Positions 25,611-34,300 of a stretch of DNA of 64,000 bases are shown one piece after another. How positions within the stretch are numbered: position 1 is the first letter of the stretch; the number at the start of each line of letters is the position of its first letter. Below the pieces are notes generated by a model. That model saw nothing but the letters and a program-made list of their open reading frames with translations. It was not told the DNA's origin and ran no database searches. The stretch spans positions 119,903 through 183,902 of the forward strand of contig NZ_JARVKV010000006.1 in the NCBI RefSeq assembly GCF_029813835.1, given 5' to 3'. A program made the position numbers and the translations under genes. Source of the DNA: Streptomyces sp. DH37. GTDB taxonomy: Bacteria; Actinomycetota; Actinomycetes; Streptomycetales; Streptomycetaceae.

Positions 25611-27308
25611 GGGGAGTTCGACCGGGGCGATCTCGTCGTAGACGTCGCCCGGCCCGGGGTTGGCGGCGTCGGTGGAGCCGCCGAGGTGGTTCATCACGCC
25701 CCACACCGCGTTGAGCGCCGTCTGCACCGCGCCCTCGGCCCAGCCGGCCGTCCAGGAGATGTCGTCGCCGGCGAGGAAGATGCCGCGCTTGTCCTCGGGC
25801 AGCCGGTCCTGCACGAAGTGGGTGAACAGCCGCCGCTGGTAGCGGTAGTGGCCCGGCAGGTTCGCCTTGAAGGCCCCCATGAAGTAGGGCTCGTTCTCCC
25901 AGGAGACGGTGACCGGGTTGCCGATGATGTGCTTGCGGATGTCGACGTTCGGATAGATCTCCCGCAACGACTTGAGCATGACCTCCAGCCGCTCCTGCGG
26001 GCTCAGCGGCAGCCACTTCAGGGAGTCGTCGCACCAGGTGTACGACAGGCAGATCACGGCGGGCCTGTCCGGTCCGTCGTCCAGCAGGTACGTGCCGCGC
26101 GTCATCCGGTCGGTGAGCGTCATGCTCATCGTGTCGCGGCCCGTGCGCTCGTCCTTGTCCAGCCAGAAGGGCCGGTCCACCGGCACGAACAGCTTGGAGG
26201 ACTCCATGTAGTGGGTCCGCTCGATCGCCGTCCAGTGGTCGATGGGGAACAGGTCGTCGTCGCAGTCGATCTTCGACAGCAGCATCCAGGACTGGGCGGT
26301 GAAGATCGCCGCCCGGTAGGTGCGCACGTCGCCGGTCGCGTCGGTGACGGTGATGCGGTTGCCCGCCGTGCGGTGCAGCCGGACCACCGCCGGGCGCGGG
26401 TCGCCGCCGTGCAGGGACTTCAGCGAGGTCCCGAGCGGCCAGTGCACCAGCTTGGCCGGCTCGCGCTCCCACAGCCGCAGCGGGAGCTGCTGGCTGCCGC
26501 CGACGATGCCGCGGTGGTCGTCGTCGGCGCCGGTGTAGACGACCCGCAGGATCTCCAGGATGGAGTTGGGGAAGTCGGTGTCCCAGCCGCCGGTGCCGAA
26601 GCCGACCTGGCCGAAGATCTCCCGGTGGCGGAAGGAGGAGAACGCCGGGGAGTCGCACAGGAAGCCGTAGAAGGTCTGGTTGTCGAGCTTCTCCACCAGG
26701 CGCGACCAGATCTCGCGGATGCGCGCCACGTCGCGCGTCCGTATGGCCTTCTGCATGTCGGAGAAGTCGGCGCCCTCCTCCAGGCAGGCGTTCCAGGCGT
26801 CCATCACCTGGTGGTAGACCTCCGGCAGGTCGTCCAGGGTCCGGGCGTAGTGGGACTCGCCCTTGAGGTCGACGACGGTGGAGGGTGTCTCGGGGGCCAG
26901 CGGGTTGGGGAACGGCTTCGTCTCCAGGCCCACCAGGTCCGCGTAGTGCCAGAAGGCGGTGGAGGACGGCGGGAAGCGCATCGCGCCCATCTCGGCGGTC
27001 AGCGCGGGGTCGCAGCCCTCGAAGCGGGCCGTGCGCAGCCGCCCGCCGATCCGGTCGGCCTCGTAGACCACCGGCTTCAGACCCATCTTCATCAGCTCGT
27101 ACGCGGCGACGATCCCCGACAGGCCGCCGCCGATGACCGCGACCTCGGTGCCGTGCTCGGTGGCGGGCACCTGGCCGAGGCCGGCGGGGTGGGCGAGGTA
27201 GTCGTCGTAGGCGAAGGGGAAGTCCGGGCCGAACATGGTGACGGGCGGCTCGGTCTGCGCCCGGGCGTGCTGCTCGTCGTGGACGGCGGCGGGCACCGTG
27301 GAGGTCAT
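25602..27308 (-). CDS. Flavin monoamine oxidase family, probable amino-acid 2-monooxygenase
   Basis: 568 residues. FAD dinucleotide-binding motif VAVIGGGLSGIVAAYEL near residue 55, with EADRIGGRLRTARF after it, and the C-terminal FAD motif GIFLAGDDISWTAGWAEGA (~520). The N-terminal MFGPDFPFAYDDYLAHPAGLG and the ~560-residue length resemble lysine, tryptophan or phenylalanine 2-monooxygenases, which turn an amino acid into an amide with loss of CO2. The neighbouring nitrilase-family amidase would hydrolyse such an amide. A plain L-amino-acid or amine oxidase remains possible. ATG 27308 follows GGAGAA. It is the last gene of an Lrp-amidase-oxidase set. Confidence 0.8.
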   Translation of the reverse strand: MTSTVPAAVHDEQHARAQTEPPVTMFGPDFPFAYDDYLAHPAGLGQVPATEHGTEVAVIGGGLSGIVAAYELMKMGLKPVVYEADRIGGRLRTARFEGCDPALTAEMGAMRFPPSSTAFWHYADLVGLETKPFPNPLAPETPSTVVDLKGESHYARTLDDLPEVYHQVMDAWNACLEEGADFSDMQKAIRTRDVARIREIWSRLVEKLDNQTFYGFLCDSPAFSSFRHREIFGQVGFGTGGWDTDFPNSILEILRVVYTGADDDHRGIVGGSQQLPLRLWEREPAKLVHWPLGTSLKSLHGGDPRPAVVRLHRTAGNRITVTDATGDVRTYRAAIFTAQSWMLLSKIDCDDDLFPIDHWTAIERTHYMESSKLFVPVDRPFWLDKDERTGRDTMSMTLTDRMTRGTYLLDDGPDRPAVICLSYTWCDDSLKWLPLSPQERLEVMLKSLREIYPNVDIRKHIIGNPVTVSWENEPYFMGAFKANLPGHYRYQRRLFTHFVQDRLPEDKRGIFLAGDDISWTAGWAEGAVQTALNAVWGVMNHLGGSTDAANPGPGDVYDEIAPVELPED

Positions 27309-27413
27309 GGGCGGTTCTCCTGGGTGGTACGTGGCGGGCCGGGTCCGGGCGGTCGGCCCGGACCGGTGGTCGGCTGCGGGGTGGGGGCGGAACGTGACGG
27401 GGCGGGGCCGGGC

Positions 27414-28238
27414 TCAGGCGAGGGACGCGTAGAGCTCGGGGCGGCGGTCGCGCAGGTACGGGTTGTCGGCGCGCGACGCCCTCAGCCGCGCCGGGTCGAC
27501 GTCGGCGGTGACCAGGTCCTCCCCCGCTCCCGCGCGGGCGCGGACCGTGCCGTCGGGGGCGGCCAGGCAGCTCAGCCCGGCGAAGGCGAACGCGCCGCCC
27601 TCCCCCTCCCCGTCCGCGCCCTCGGTGCCGCAGCGGTTGGCGTAGGCGATGTAGAGCTGGTTCTCGAAGGCGCGGGCCGGGACGAGGGTCTCGGCGACGA
27701 TCTCGTAGGGCCGCATCAGCGCGGTCGGCACCAGCAGCAGCTCGGTCCCGGCCAGGGCGTGGGCGCGGACGTTCTCGGGGAACTCCACGTCGTAGCAGAC
27801 CAGCATCCCGACGCGGACGCCGTCGAGGTCGGCCTGGACGACGGGGGTGTCGCCCGGGGTGAAGCGGGCGGTCTCGAAGCCGCCGTACAGATGGGTCTTG
27901 CGGTAGTTGGCGAGCCGGGCGCCGTCGGGGCCGACGAGCTGGACGGAGTTGTACACCCCGCGGCCCTCCCGCTCGGGGTAGCCGTAGGCGATGGCGAGCC
28001 CGTGCCCGGCGGCGATGCGGGCCACCGCCTCGGCGCCGGGGCCGTCGGCGGGCTCGGCCAGCTCCGCCACCCGCTCGCCGAGGGCGTACCCGGTCAGGTA
28101 CATCTCGGAGGCGACCAGCAGCCGGGCCCCCTCGGCGGCGGCCCGGCGGGCGGCGCGGTCGAGGGCCTCCAGGCTGTCCGCGGTGGAGCCGGGGACACCG
28201 CCGGGGCCCTGGAGCAGCGCGGTGCGCAGCGGCGTCAT
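27414..28238 (-). CDS. Carbon-nitrogen hydrolase (amidase, nitrilase superfamily)
   Basis: 274 residues with the complete nitrilase catalytic triad: Glu in SEMYLTGY (~45), Lys in NYRKTHLYGGFE (~113) and Cys in MLVCYDVEFPENVR (~146). Length and motifs resemble 5-aminovaleramidase (DavA) and R-amidases rather than nitrilases. It probably hydrolyses a carboxamide to the acid and ammonia. ATG 28238 follows GGAGAGG. It lies 105 bp upstream of the flavin oxidase and ~190 bp downstream of an Lrp-type regulator, all on the minus strand; the pair would convert amino acid to amide to acid. The substrate is not determined by sequence. Confidence 0.85.
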   Translation of the reverse strand: MTPLRTALLQGPGGVPGSTADSLEALDRAARRAAAEGARLLVASEMYLTGYALGERVAELAEPADGPGAEAVARIAAGHGLAIAYGYPEREGRGVYNSVQLVGPDGARLANYRKTHLYGGFETARFTPGDTPVVQADLDGVRVGMLVCYDVEFPENVRAHALAGTELLLVPTALMRPYEIVAETLVPARAFENQLYIAYANRCGTEGADGEGEGGAFAFAGLSCLAAPDGTVRARAGAGEDLVTADVDPARLRASRADNPYLRDRRPELYASLA

Positions 28239-28431
28239 GGGACCTCTCCGTTCGGAGTTCGCTCCGTGCCGCCGTACCCGGGCAGGGGCGGGTACGGGCG
28301 CGTGAGCTGGGGACGTCTCGACGGTACGGTCCGCCCGCCGGGCCCCACAAGCCGCACCCGTTGCGCACCGTGCACCGATCCGTTGCGTCTTGCGGCCCGT
28401 GGGCGTCGATTCGTTGCGCGCCCGCGGCGTC

Positions 28432-28887
28432 TCAGGCGGGCGACCCCGAACCGTAGCGGCGCAGCAGCGGGGAGAGGACGAGCACCGACCGGGTGCGCTC
28501 CACGAACGGCTCCCCCGCGATCCGCTCCAGCACCCGCTCGAAATGCCGCATGTCGGAGGCGAAGACCTGGACGATGGCGTCCGCGTCACCCGTCACGGTC
28601 GAGGCGGACGCCACCTCCGGATAGCGCGCGAGACCCCGGCGGATGTCCTGCGGGGAGGTCTTGTGGCGGCAGTACATCTCGACGAAGCCCTCGGTCTCCC
28701 AGCCGAGCACCGCCGGGTCCACCCGCACGGTGAACCCGGTGATGGCCCCCTGCTCGCGCAGCCGGTCCACCCGGCGTTTGACGGCGGGGGCGGACAGCCC
28801 CACCTCGGCGCCGATGTCGGCGTAGGAGCGGCGGGCGTCCTCGGCGAGGGCGCGGACGATGCGTTCGTCGAGTTCGTTCAGTCGCAC
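28432..28887 (-). CDS. Lrp/AsnC-family transcriptional regulator
   Basis: 151 residues. N-terminal helix-turn-helix (LNELDERIVRALAEDARRSYADIGAEVGLSAPAVKRRVDRL, split over residues ~3-43) followed by a RAM/AsnC effector domain (GFTVRVDPAVLGWETEGFVEMY, VASASTVTGDADAIVQVFASD). Lrp proteins sense amino acids, which fits the downstream amidase and amino-acid oxidase. I chose the GTG at 28887 because it gives the usual Lrp length; the frame continues upstream with Cys/Arg-rich sequence that looks non-coding. No clear ribosome binding site precedes it. The LLRRYGSGSPA end is unremarkable. Confidence 0.9.
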   Translation of the reverse strand: MRLNELDERIVRALAEDARRSYADIGAEVGLSAPAVKRRVDRLREQGAITGFTVRVDPAVLGWETEGFVEMYCRHKTSPQDIRRGLARYPEVASASTVTGDADAIVQVFASDMRHFERVLERIAGEPFVERTRSVLVLSPLLRRYGSGSPA

Positions 28888-29198
28888 TGCGCGTGGGCCA
28901 CTTCTGTCGTGCGGGCGGTACGTACGGCACCATGTCCGGAAAACGGCACGGCACATCCGGTAGCCGAAGTACAGCACACCCGGCCCGTCCGGACGCGCCC
29001 CGCCGCGACCGGACCCGGCGGCGCACCGCACCGGGCCTCCTCACCGGATCTCCCCACAAGGGCCACAAGACCGCGCCGCCCCGCGACCGGGGCGGCCATG
29101 CCTTCCCCTTCCGGACATACCCGCCGGAGCACACCGCCACGAACCGGGCATCGTCCGCACGGCGTCCCGCCGGCCCCGCCGCCGGCCCGCGCACCGCG
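28888..29198. other. Divergent intergenic region without a recognised gene
   Basis: About 310 bp between the Lrp gene and the promoter of the WXG-like cassette. I see no ORF with coding character, RNA element or clear operator. The Lrp promoter must lie here but was not resolved. Confidence 0.6.
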
Positions 29199-29227
29199 CT
29201 GGCACCGGCGGCCCCCGTTTCTATAGC
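29199..29227 (+). promoter_or_regulatory. Probable promoter of the WXG-like cassette
   Basis: CTGGCA (29199-29204) and TATAGC (29222-29227) with a 17-bp spacer, 45 bp before the GTG of the first cassette gene. The TATAGC box stands out in this G/C-rich context. Confidence 0.5.
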
Positions 29228-29272
29228 GTTCCCCTGCACGGTACGGAGATCCGGAACACGGGGGAGGGTTGC

Positions 29273-29722
29273 GTGTCGTTCGACGACGAGTGGAACCGGC
29301 TGGTGAGCGCCGCCGCGCAGCGGAGGTCCACGCAGACGCGGCTGAACCAGCTCGACGGCGGAGAGGGCGGCGGCGGCGCCCCGCAGGGCGACCTGTCGGT
29401 GGACCAGAAGGACCTGGCCGCCATCGGGGACGAGGCGTTCAAGCTCCGCGGGCGGCTGGTGAAGGACGGCGACCACGCCCGGGCCAGCAGCTACAGCGCG
29501 GCGGCGGCGCTGAGGAAGGACTTCGAGATCGGCGGCGCCCTGGACCACGTCACCACCCGGTGGAAGGAGCAGCTTCGGACCCTGACCGACGCCTGCGCCC
29601 ACATCTCCAACCACCTGGAGTACACCGACAGGGCCCACAGCAACGACGAGCACTACATCAGCGGGGTCTTCAACAGCCTCTCCCAGCTCGACGAGGGCTT
29701 CGACGAGAGGACGCAGCGCTGA
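29273..29722 (+). CDS. Small helical protein, ESX/WXG100-like partner (hypothetical)
   Basis: 149 residues, charged and mostly helical, no signal peptide or membrane segment. GTG 29273 is preceded by GGGGGAGGG. The N-terminus MSFDDEWNRLVSAAAQRRS, a Gly-rich loop (GGEGGGGAPQGD, ~29-40) and a long heptad-like second half (ALDHVTTRWKEQLRTLTDACAHISNHLEYT) resemble the small four-helix or helical-hairpin proteins that precede large WXG-like proteins in Streptomyces. Its stop codon overlaps the next start (TGATG), so the two are made together. A chaperone or secretion-partner role is inferred from this coupling only. Confidence 0.7.
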   Translation: MSFDDEWNRLVSAAAQRRSTQTRLNQLDGGEGGGGAPQGDLSVDQKDLAAIGDEAFKLRGRLVKDGDHARASSYSAAAALRKDFEIGGALDHVTTRWKEQLRTLTDACAHISNHLEYTDRAHSNDEHYISGVFNSLSQLDEGFDERTQR

Positions 29723-32025
29723 TGGACCTCGACGCCCTCCGCTTCGCGAACTTCTCCTCCCTCGACACGGCCGTCGGCGACTGGTCCGAGATGGTCGGCA
29801 AGCTCAAGACCCTGGAGGAGGACGCCCGGACGCAGCTCGACGGCAAGGCCGGAAAAGCCGACTGGTCCGGCCAGAACGCCTCGGTGACCCGGGAGTTCAT
29901 CGCCAAGACCGTCGGCGAGTTCGGCGACGCCCACACCCAGGCGTCCTCCATCCACAGCATCCTCAGGGACACCCGCGACGAGCTGGTCGACTACCGGCGG
30001 CAGCTCAACGAGGCCATCGAGCGCGGCCTGAAGAAGAACCTGACGGTGAGGGACACCGGCGACGGCGGCTTCACCGTCACCATGAACATCCACCCCGACC
30101 GCGCCGCCGAGGGCACCGAGGTCCCCGACCACAGCCCCCAGGACGCCGAGAACCTCCGCGACGAGGTCCAGGCCATCCTCACCAAGGCCACCGAGAGCGA
30201 CAGCAGCGCGGCCAGGGCCCTGCGCGCCCTGGCCGACCAGAGCCCCTACGGCTTCTCCGACGCGTCCTACAAGGACCGCGACTCCGCCGCCGCCGCGATG
30301 AAGGCCGCCGACCGGGCGGCCGAACTCGCCAAGGACCCCAAGGGCATGTCCCCCGAGGAGTTCGACGAGTTCAACTCCACCATGGCCCAGTACAAGGACG
30401 ACGACCTCTTCGCCGAGCGGTTCGCGACCGCGCTGGGCCCCCGGGGCGTGCTGGACTTCTGGGCGGGCATCAACGACCCGCACACCAACATGCAGCTCGG
30501 CCAGGCCCGGGTGGACAAGTACGGCGGCCTGCAGGAGAACCTGAGCCTGACCCTGGCCAACGCCACCCAGTCCGACAGCGCGGCCATGCAGCGCTGGGAG
30601 CGGGAGATGGTCGGGCTCGGCGGGGAGTTCGTCCCCTCCAGGGACAACCCGCGGGCCATGGGCGTGCAGGTCATGAGCAACCTGATGCGCTGGGGCGACT
30701 TCGACGACAAGTTCCTGAAGAACTACGGCGACGAACTCGTCCGGGTCGAGAAGGAACGCAGCGGCAACGGCAGGGACGCGTCCCTGGCCTGGCGCCAGTT
30801 CCCCATGGACCCCATGCTCAACCGCACGGGCACCGACGGCGGCTCGGACCCGATGACGGGCTACCTGATGGCCCTCGGCAGGAGCCCGGAGGCCGCCACC
30901 GACTTCTTCAGCGGCACCTTCGTCACCAAGGACGAGGACCACGACTTCACCCGGGACACCGACGGCGACGGCAACAAGGGGAAGGTCGAGCTGTCCGTCT
31001 TCCAGTACCTCTTCGAGGAACGGGAGTGGCCCAAGGAGTACAACGACGAGTTCAAGGAGAGCGTCACCGGGCAGAACGCCATGGGCTGGGCCCTGGAGGC
31101 CGCGACCACCGGCCACCCGGCCGGCGAGCAGCCCACCCCGGACCTCCCCCCGCACAGCCCGGAGCAGGCCAGGCTGATGGAGAGCATCGTCGCCTCCGTC
31201 TCCGACGACCCCGAGCGCCTGACCAAGCGCGGTTACCTGTCCGACAGCTTCGGCCAGATCGCGGCGGAGTACCTGCCCGACATCAACCGGGCCATGGCCG
31301 ACGACGAGCACGGGAACACCAACCTGCTGTTCCCGGTCGCCGGTTCCGCCGCTGAACCGGACCACAGCGACGTCACGCGCTTCCTGGTCAGCGTGGGCCA
31401 GAACACGGAAGGGTTCTCGAAAATCGAGATGGGCCAGAAGGCCTACATGACCAACCTCTTCGACTATCACCTGAACTCCGACGTCCCGGAGGACAGACGC
31501 TACCCGCAGGATCCCCAGACCACGGTTGAGGAGATCGCCAAGCGCTCCGGTGAGATCAGCGGAACCCTGGCCATCGGCCGTCAGGAGGCGGTTCTGGGAG
31601 AAGCGCACCAGAAGGACGAGGACTACCAGAAGTCGATGGGGCAGGCGAAGAACATCATCTCCGGGACCATCGGCACCGGGATCGGCGTGGGGACGAGCTT
31701 CATCGCGACACCCGCCGGCGGAGCCGCCGCCGGTGGAGCCGCCGGCACGGCCACCAGTGTCGTCCTGGAGCAGATCTTCGGTGCGGTCGAGCCGAACAAC
31801 CTCAAGGACGCCGGAAAGGACGTCGGTGCGCGGTGGGAAAGGGCCCTGGAGAACAGCACGTCACACGGTCAGATCGCCGCGATACAGGTGGCCGAGGCCG
31901 GTGACAAGCCCTATGCCAATCAAATCGCCGACTGGGTGAAGGACGGGAACGAGATCGGTTTCTCCATCGCCTCCGACAATGTCAGCAGAATGGCAGGCGA
32001 CCTCGAAACGGAGATTCCCAACTAG
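29722..32025 (+). CDS. Large WXG-like protein with glycine-zipper C-terminal region
   Basis: 767 residues, no signal peptide. Residues ~1-110 are a helical WXG100-like module with W48-S49-G50 in the turn (KADWSGQNAS), a feature of type VII secretion substrates. Residues ~110-640 are a charged helical region of the kind annotated in Streptomyces as DUF6571-like. A Gly/Ala-rich hydrophobic stretch (~645-685, GTIGTGIGVGTSF and PAGGAAAGGAAG) could form a membrane hairpin or glycine zipper, followed by ~80 residues. Codon use changes visibly after about 31,390: AAA, GAA, AAT, CAA, TAT and ATA codons appear and the stop is TAG. A polymorphic effector is plausible; no catalytic motif is recognised. 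Confidence 0.75.
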   Translation: MDLDALRFANFSSLDTAVGDWSEMVGKLKTLEEDARTQLDGKAGKADWSGQNASVTREFIAKTVGEFGDAHTQASSIHSILRDTRDELVDYRRQLNEAIERGLKKNLTVRDTGDGGFTVTMNIHPDRAAEGTEVPDHSPQDAENLRDEVQAILTKATESDSSAARALRALADQSPYGFSDASYKDRDSAAAAMKAADRAAELAKDPKGMSPEEFDEFNSTMAQYKDDDLFAERFATALGPRGVLDFWAGINDPHTNMQLGQARVDKYGGLQENLSLTLANATQSDSAAMQRWEREMVGLGGEFVPSRDNPRAMGVQVMSNLMRWGDFDDKFLKNYGDELVRVEKERSGNGRDASLAWRQFPMDPMLNRTGTDGGSDPMTGYLMALGRSPEAATDFFSGTFVTKDEDHDFTRDTDGDGNKGKVELSVFQYLFEEREWPKEYNDEFKESVTGQNAMGWALEAATTGHPAGEQPTPDLPPHSPEQARLMESIVASVSDDPERLTKRGYLSDSFGQIAAEYLPDINRAMADDEHGNTNLLFPVAGSAAEPDHSDVTRFLVSVGQNTEGFSKIEMGQKAYMTNLFDYHLNSDVPEDRRYPQDPQTTVEEIAKRSGEISGTLAIGRQEAVLGEAHQKDEDYQKSMGQAKNIISGTIGTGIGVGTSFIATPAGGAAAGGAAGTATSVVLEQIFGAVEPNNLKDAGKDVGARWERALENSTSHGQIAAIQVAEAGDKPYANQIADWVKDGNEIGFSIASDNVSRMAGDLETEIPN

Positions 32026-32098
32026 TGGATCACCGGCCGGCGGGCGACAAGAGCATGCGAGATCGGCACTCCACCGGGAGGGGAGACTCGGGAACACC

Positions 32099-32626
32099 AT
32101 GAAACCAAGAGGCCAGCTCCGAGCGGCATCCATCGGGGTGCTCGCACTCACCCTCGGCGTGTCCGCATGCGCGGAGGAGAGGGAAAGGGAGTACGAGATC
32201 CCCGGCTCGCTGTGCGGCACGGCCGTGCAGACCGAAGCCCTGGAACCCCTCATGCCGCCGGGGAAAGAGGTGTCCACACAGACCTCTTCCGGCGTGGAGG
32301 GGCTCACCCGGTGCCGTGTGTCCGTGGACGGGAGGCAGGTGCTCTCCGTCGGTGTCGACTGGCAGAAGGAGGGGAGGTCGCCGTCCGATGTCGCGTCCTT
32401 CCTCGCCGGCGTCGAACCGGGCGACAAGGAGACGGAGGACGGGCGCTACCTCTACTCGGACGAGGGGGCTGTCGGAGAGGTCGTCTGCCCGGAGCCCCGA
32501 CGGCCCGGCCGCAAGCTCTTCGTGACAGCGAGGGCCGACCAGGACGAGGCACCCGGCGAGACGGCGATGAAGGAGTTCATCGCCGCCTACGCCCAGGCCG
32601 TCGGGAAGTCCGACGAGTGCTCGTGA
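32099..32626 (+). CDS. Lipoprotein, possible immunity partner (hypothetical)
   Basis: 175 residues. The signal peptide MKPRGQLRAASIGVLALTLG ends in a lipobox VSAC with Cys at residue 24, so the mature protein is anchored outside the membrane. The mature part (~150 residues) has three further cysteines (LCGTAV, TRCRVS, VVCPEP) plus a penultimate Cys, possibly disulfides. ATG 32099 is preceded by a GGGAGGGGAG stretch with longish spacing. It lies 73 bp after the large WXG-like gene and shares its atypical codon use. A surface lipoprotein behind a putative exported toxin suggests an immunity role, which is inference. Confidence 0.75.
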   Translation: MKPRGQLRAASIGVLALTLGVSACAEEREREYEIPGSLCGTAVQTEALEPLMPPGKEVSTQTSSGVEGLTRCRVSVDGRQVLSVGVDWQKEGRSPSDVASFLAGVEPGDKETEDGRYLYSDEGAVGEVVCPEPRRPGRKLFVTARADQDEAPGETAMKEFIAAYAQAVGKSDECS

Positions 32627-32633
32627 GCGTCCC

Positions 32634-32691
32634 GGTCCGGGCCCGGAAGGGCCCGGACCGCTCGTGCGCCCGGGGCGGACCCGCCCCGGGC
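32634..32691. terminator. Two perfect hairpins between convergent genes
   Basis: First stem: 11 bp, GGTCCGGGCCC (32634-32644) with 32649-32659, loop GGAA. Second stem: 10 bp, GCCCGGGGCG (32668-32677) with 32682-32691, loop GACC, overlapping the permease stop codon. Together they can end transcription from both sides. Confidence 0.75.
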
Positions 32692-34166
32692 TAGCGGCCG
32701 CCGTGGGCGGCGTCGGTGTTGAGGCGGGAGTGGCGGATGCCGTAGGCGAAGTAGAGCACCAGGCCCCCGGCCAGCCAGAGGCCGAAGACGGTCCAGGTGA
32801 CGGCGTCGAGGCCGGCCATCGTCCACACGCAGAAGCCGAAGCCCAGCGCGGGCAGCAGCGGTGAGAGCGGTACGCGGAAGCCGCGGGGCGTCTCCGGGTG
32901 GGTGCGGCGCAGGACCACGACCGAGACGTTGACCAGCGCGAAGGCGAAGAGCGTGCCGATGCTGGTGGCGTCGGCGAGGCGGCCGAGCGGGACCACGGCG
33001 GCCAGGGTGCCGCAGAAGGCGGAGACGATCAGGGTGTTGGCGCGCGGGGTGCCGGTGCGCGGGTGCACCCGGGAGAACACCTTGGGGATCAGCCCGTCGC
33101 GGGCCATGGAGAACAGGATGCGGGTCTGCCCGTACAGGACGGCCAGGACGACGCTGGCGATGGCGATGACGGCGCCGAGGGCCAGCAGGACGGACCAGAA
33201 GGCCCGGCCGGTGACCTCCTCCATGATCCCGGCGAGGGCGGCCTCGGTGCCGGTGAAGTCCTGCCAGGGCATGGCGCCCACCGCGACGGCCGCGACCAGG
33301 CAGTACAGCACGGTGACGATGACCAGCGACAGGATGATGGCGCGCGGCAGGTCGCGCCGGGGGTTCCTGGCCTCCTCGCCCGCGGTGGAGGCGGCGTCGA
33401 AGCCGATGTAGGAGAAGAACAGCGTCGCGGCGGCGGCGTTGATCCCGGCCACGCCCAGCGGTGCGAACGGCGTGTAGTTCCCGGCCCGTACGCCGGTGAC
33501 GGCGACGGCGCAGAACATCAGCAGCGCGCCGATCTTCACCACCACCATGGCGGCGTTGGCGCGGGCGCTCTCGCGGGCGCCGCCGAGCAGGAGGACCATG
33601 GCGAGCAGGACGACCAGCAGGGCGGGCAGGTTGACGATCCCGCCGTCGCCCGGCGGCGCGGAGAGGGCGTCGGGGATGGTGACGCCGATCGTGCCGCCGA
33701 GCAGTTCGTTGAGGTACTGGCCCCAGCCGACGGCGACGGCGGCCACCGACACCCCGTACTCCAGGATCAGGCACCAGCCGATCACCCAGCCCAGGAGTTC
33801 GCCCATGGTGGCGTAGGTGTAGCTGTAGGAGGAGCCGGAGGCCGGGATGGTGCCGGCCAGTTCGGCGTAGGACAGGGCGGAGAACAGCGCGGTCAGCCCG
33901 GCGAGGACGAAGGAGAGGATCACGGCGGGCCCCGCCTCGGGCACGGCCTCGCCCAGGACGACGAAGATGCCGGTGCCCAGCGTCGCCCCGATGCTGATCG
34001 AGGTGAGCTGCCACAGGCCGAGCGAGCGCCGCAGGGCGCCGCCCTCCCCCTCGCCGCTCTCGGCGACGAGCCGCTCCACGGGTTTGCGGCGCGTCAGCCG
34101 GGAGGCGGTGCCGGCCCCGTGGCGCGGAGCGGGGTCGGGGGCGGGAGGCGCGGTGCCCTGGTCCAT
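32691..34166 (-). CDS. APC-family amino acid permease
   Basis: 491 residues with about 12 membrane segments. The APC signature SISIGATLGTGIFVVLG lies near residue 55 in the first segment, and ELAGTIPASGSSYSYTYATMGEL follows, as in cationic amino acid transporters of the YfnA/CAT type. FFSYIGFDAASTAGEEARNPRRDLPRAI (~255-282) is the segment 6 to cytoplasmic loop region of that subfamily. It imports or exchanges amino acids by proton coupling; substrate unknown. ATG 34166. Single gene, terminating at a double hairpin shared with the convergent lipoprotein gene. Confidence 0.92.
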   Translation of the reverse strand: MDQGTAPPAPDPAPRHGAGTASRLTRRKPVERLVAESGEGEGGALRRSLGLWQLTSISIGATLGTGIFVVLGEAVPEAGPAVILSFVLAGLTALFSALSYAELAGTIPASGSSYSYTYATMGELLGWVIGWCLILEYGVSVAAVAVGWGQYLNELLGGTIGVTIPDALSAPPGDGGIVNLPALLVVLLAMVLLLGGARESARANAAMVVVKIGALLMFCAVAVTGVRAGNYTPFAPLGVAGINAAAATLFFSYIGFDAASTAGEEARNPRRDLPRAIILSLVIVTVLYCLVAAVAVGAMPWQDFTGTEAALAGIMEEVTGRAFWSVLLALGAVIAIASVVLAVLYGQTRILFSMARDGLIPKVFSRVHPRTGTPRANTLIVSAFCGTLAAVVPLGRLADATSIGTLFAFALVNVSVVVLRRTHPETPRGFRVPLSPLLPALGFGFCVWTMAGLDAVTWTVFGLWLAGGLVLYFAYGIRHSRLNTDAAHGGR

Positions 34167-34300
34167 CGCGCATGGCTCCTTGCGGGTCGGTCGCGTACGG
34201 GACGTACGGCGCGTATCGCGTGTTTCGGCTCAGAGAGTCGCACACCGAGGCGCCGCGGACGCCGTACGCGTGGCCGCGTCGGCCGTCCCGCGTCGGAGGA

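Noticed and set aside
29273..32626. Calling the cassette part of a type VII secretion locus
   Set aside because: No EccB, EccC, EccD, EccE or mycosin gene lies in the window; the CbxX/EccA-like gene is 26 kb away. Only the WXG-like feature is present.
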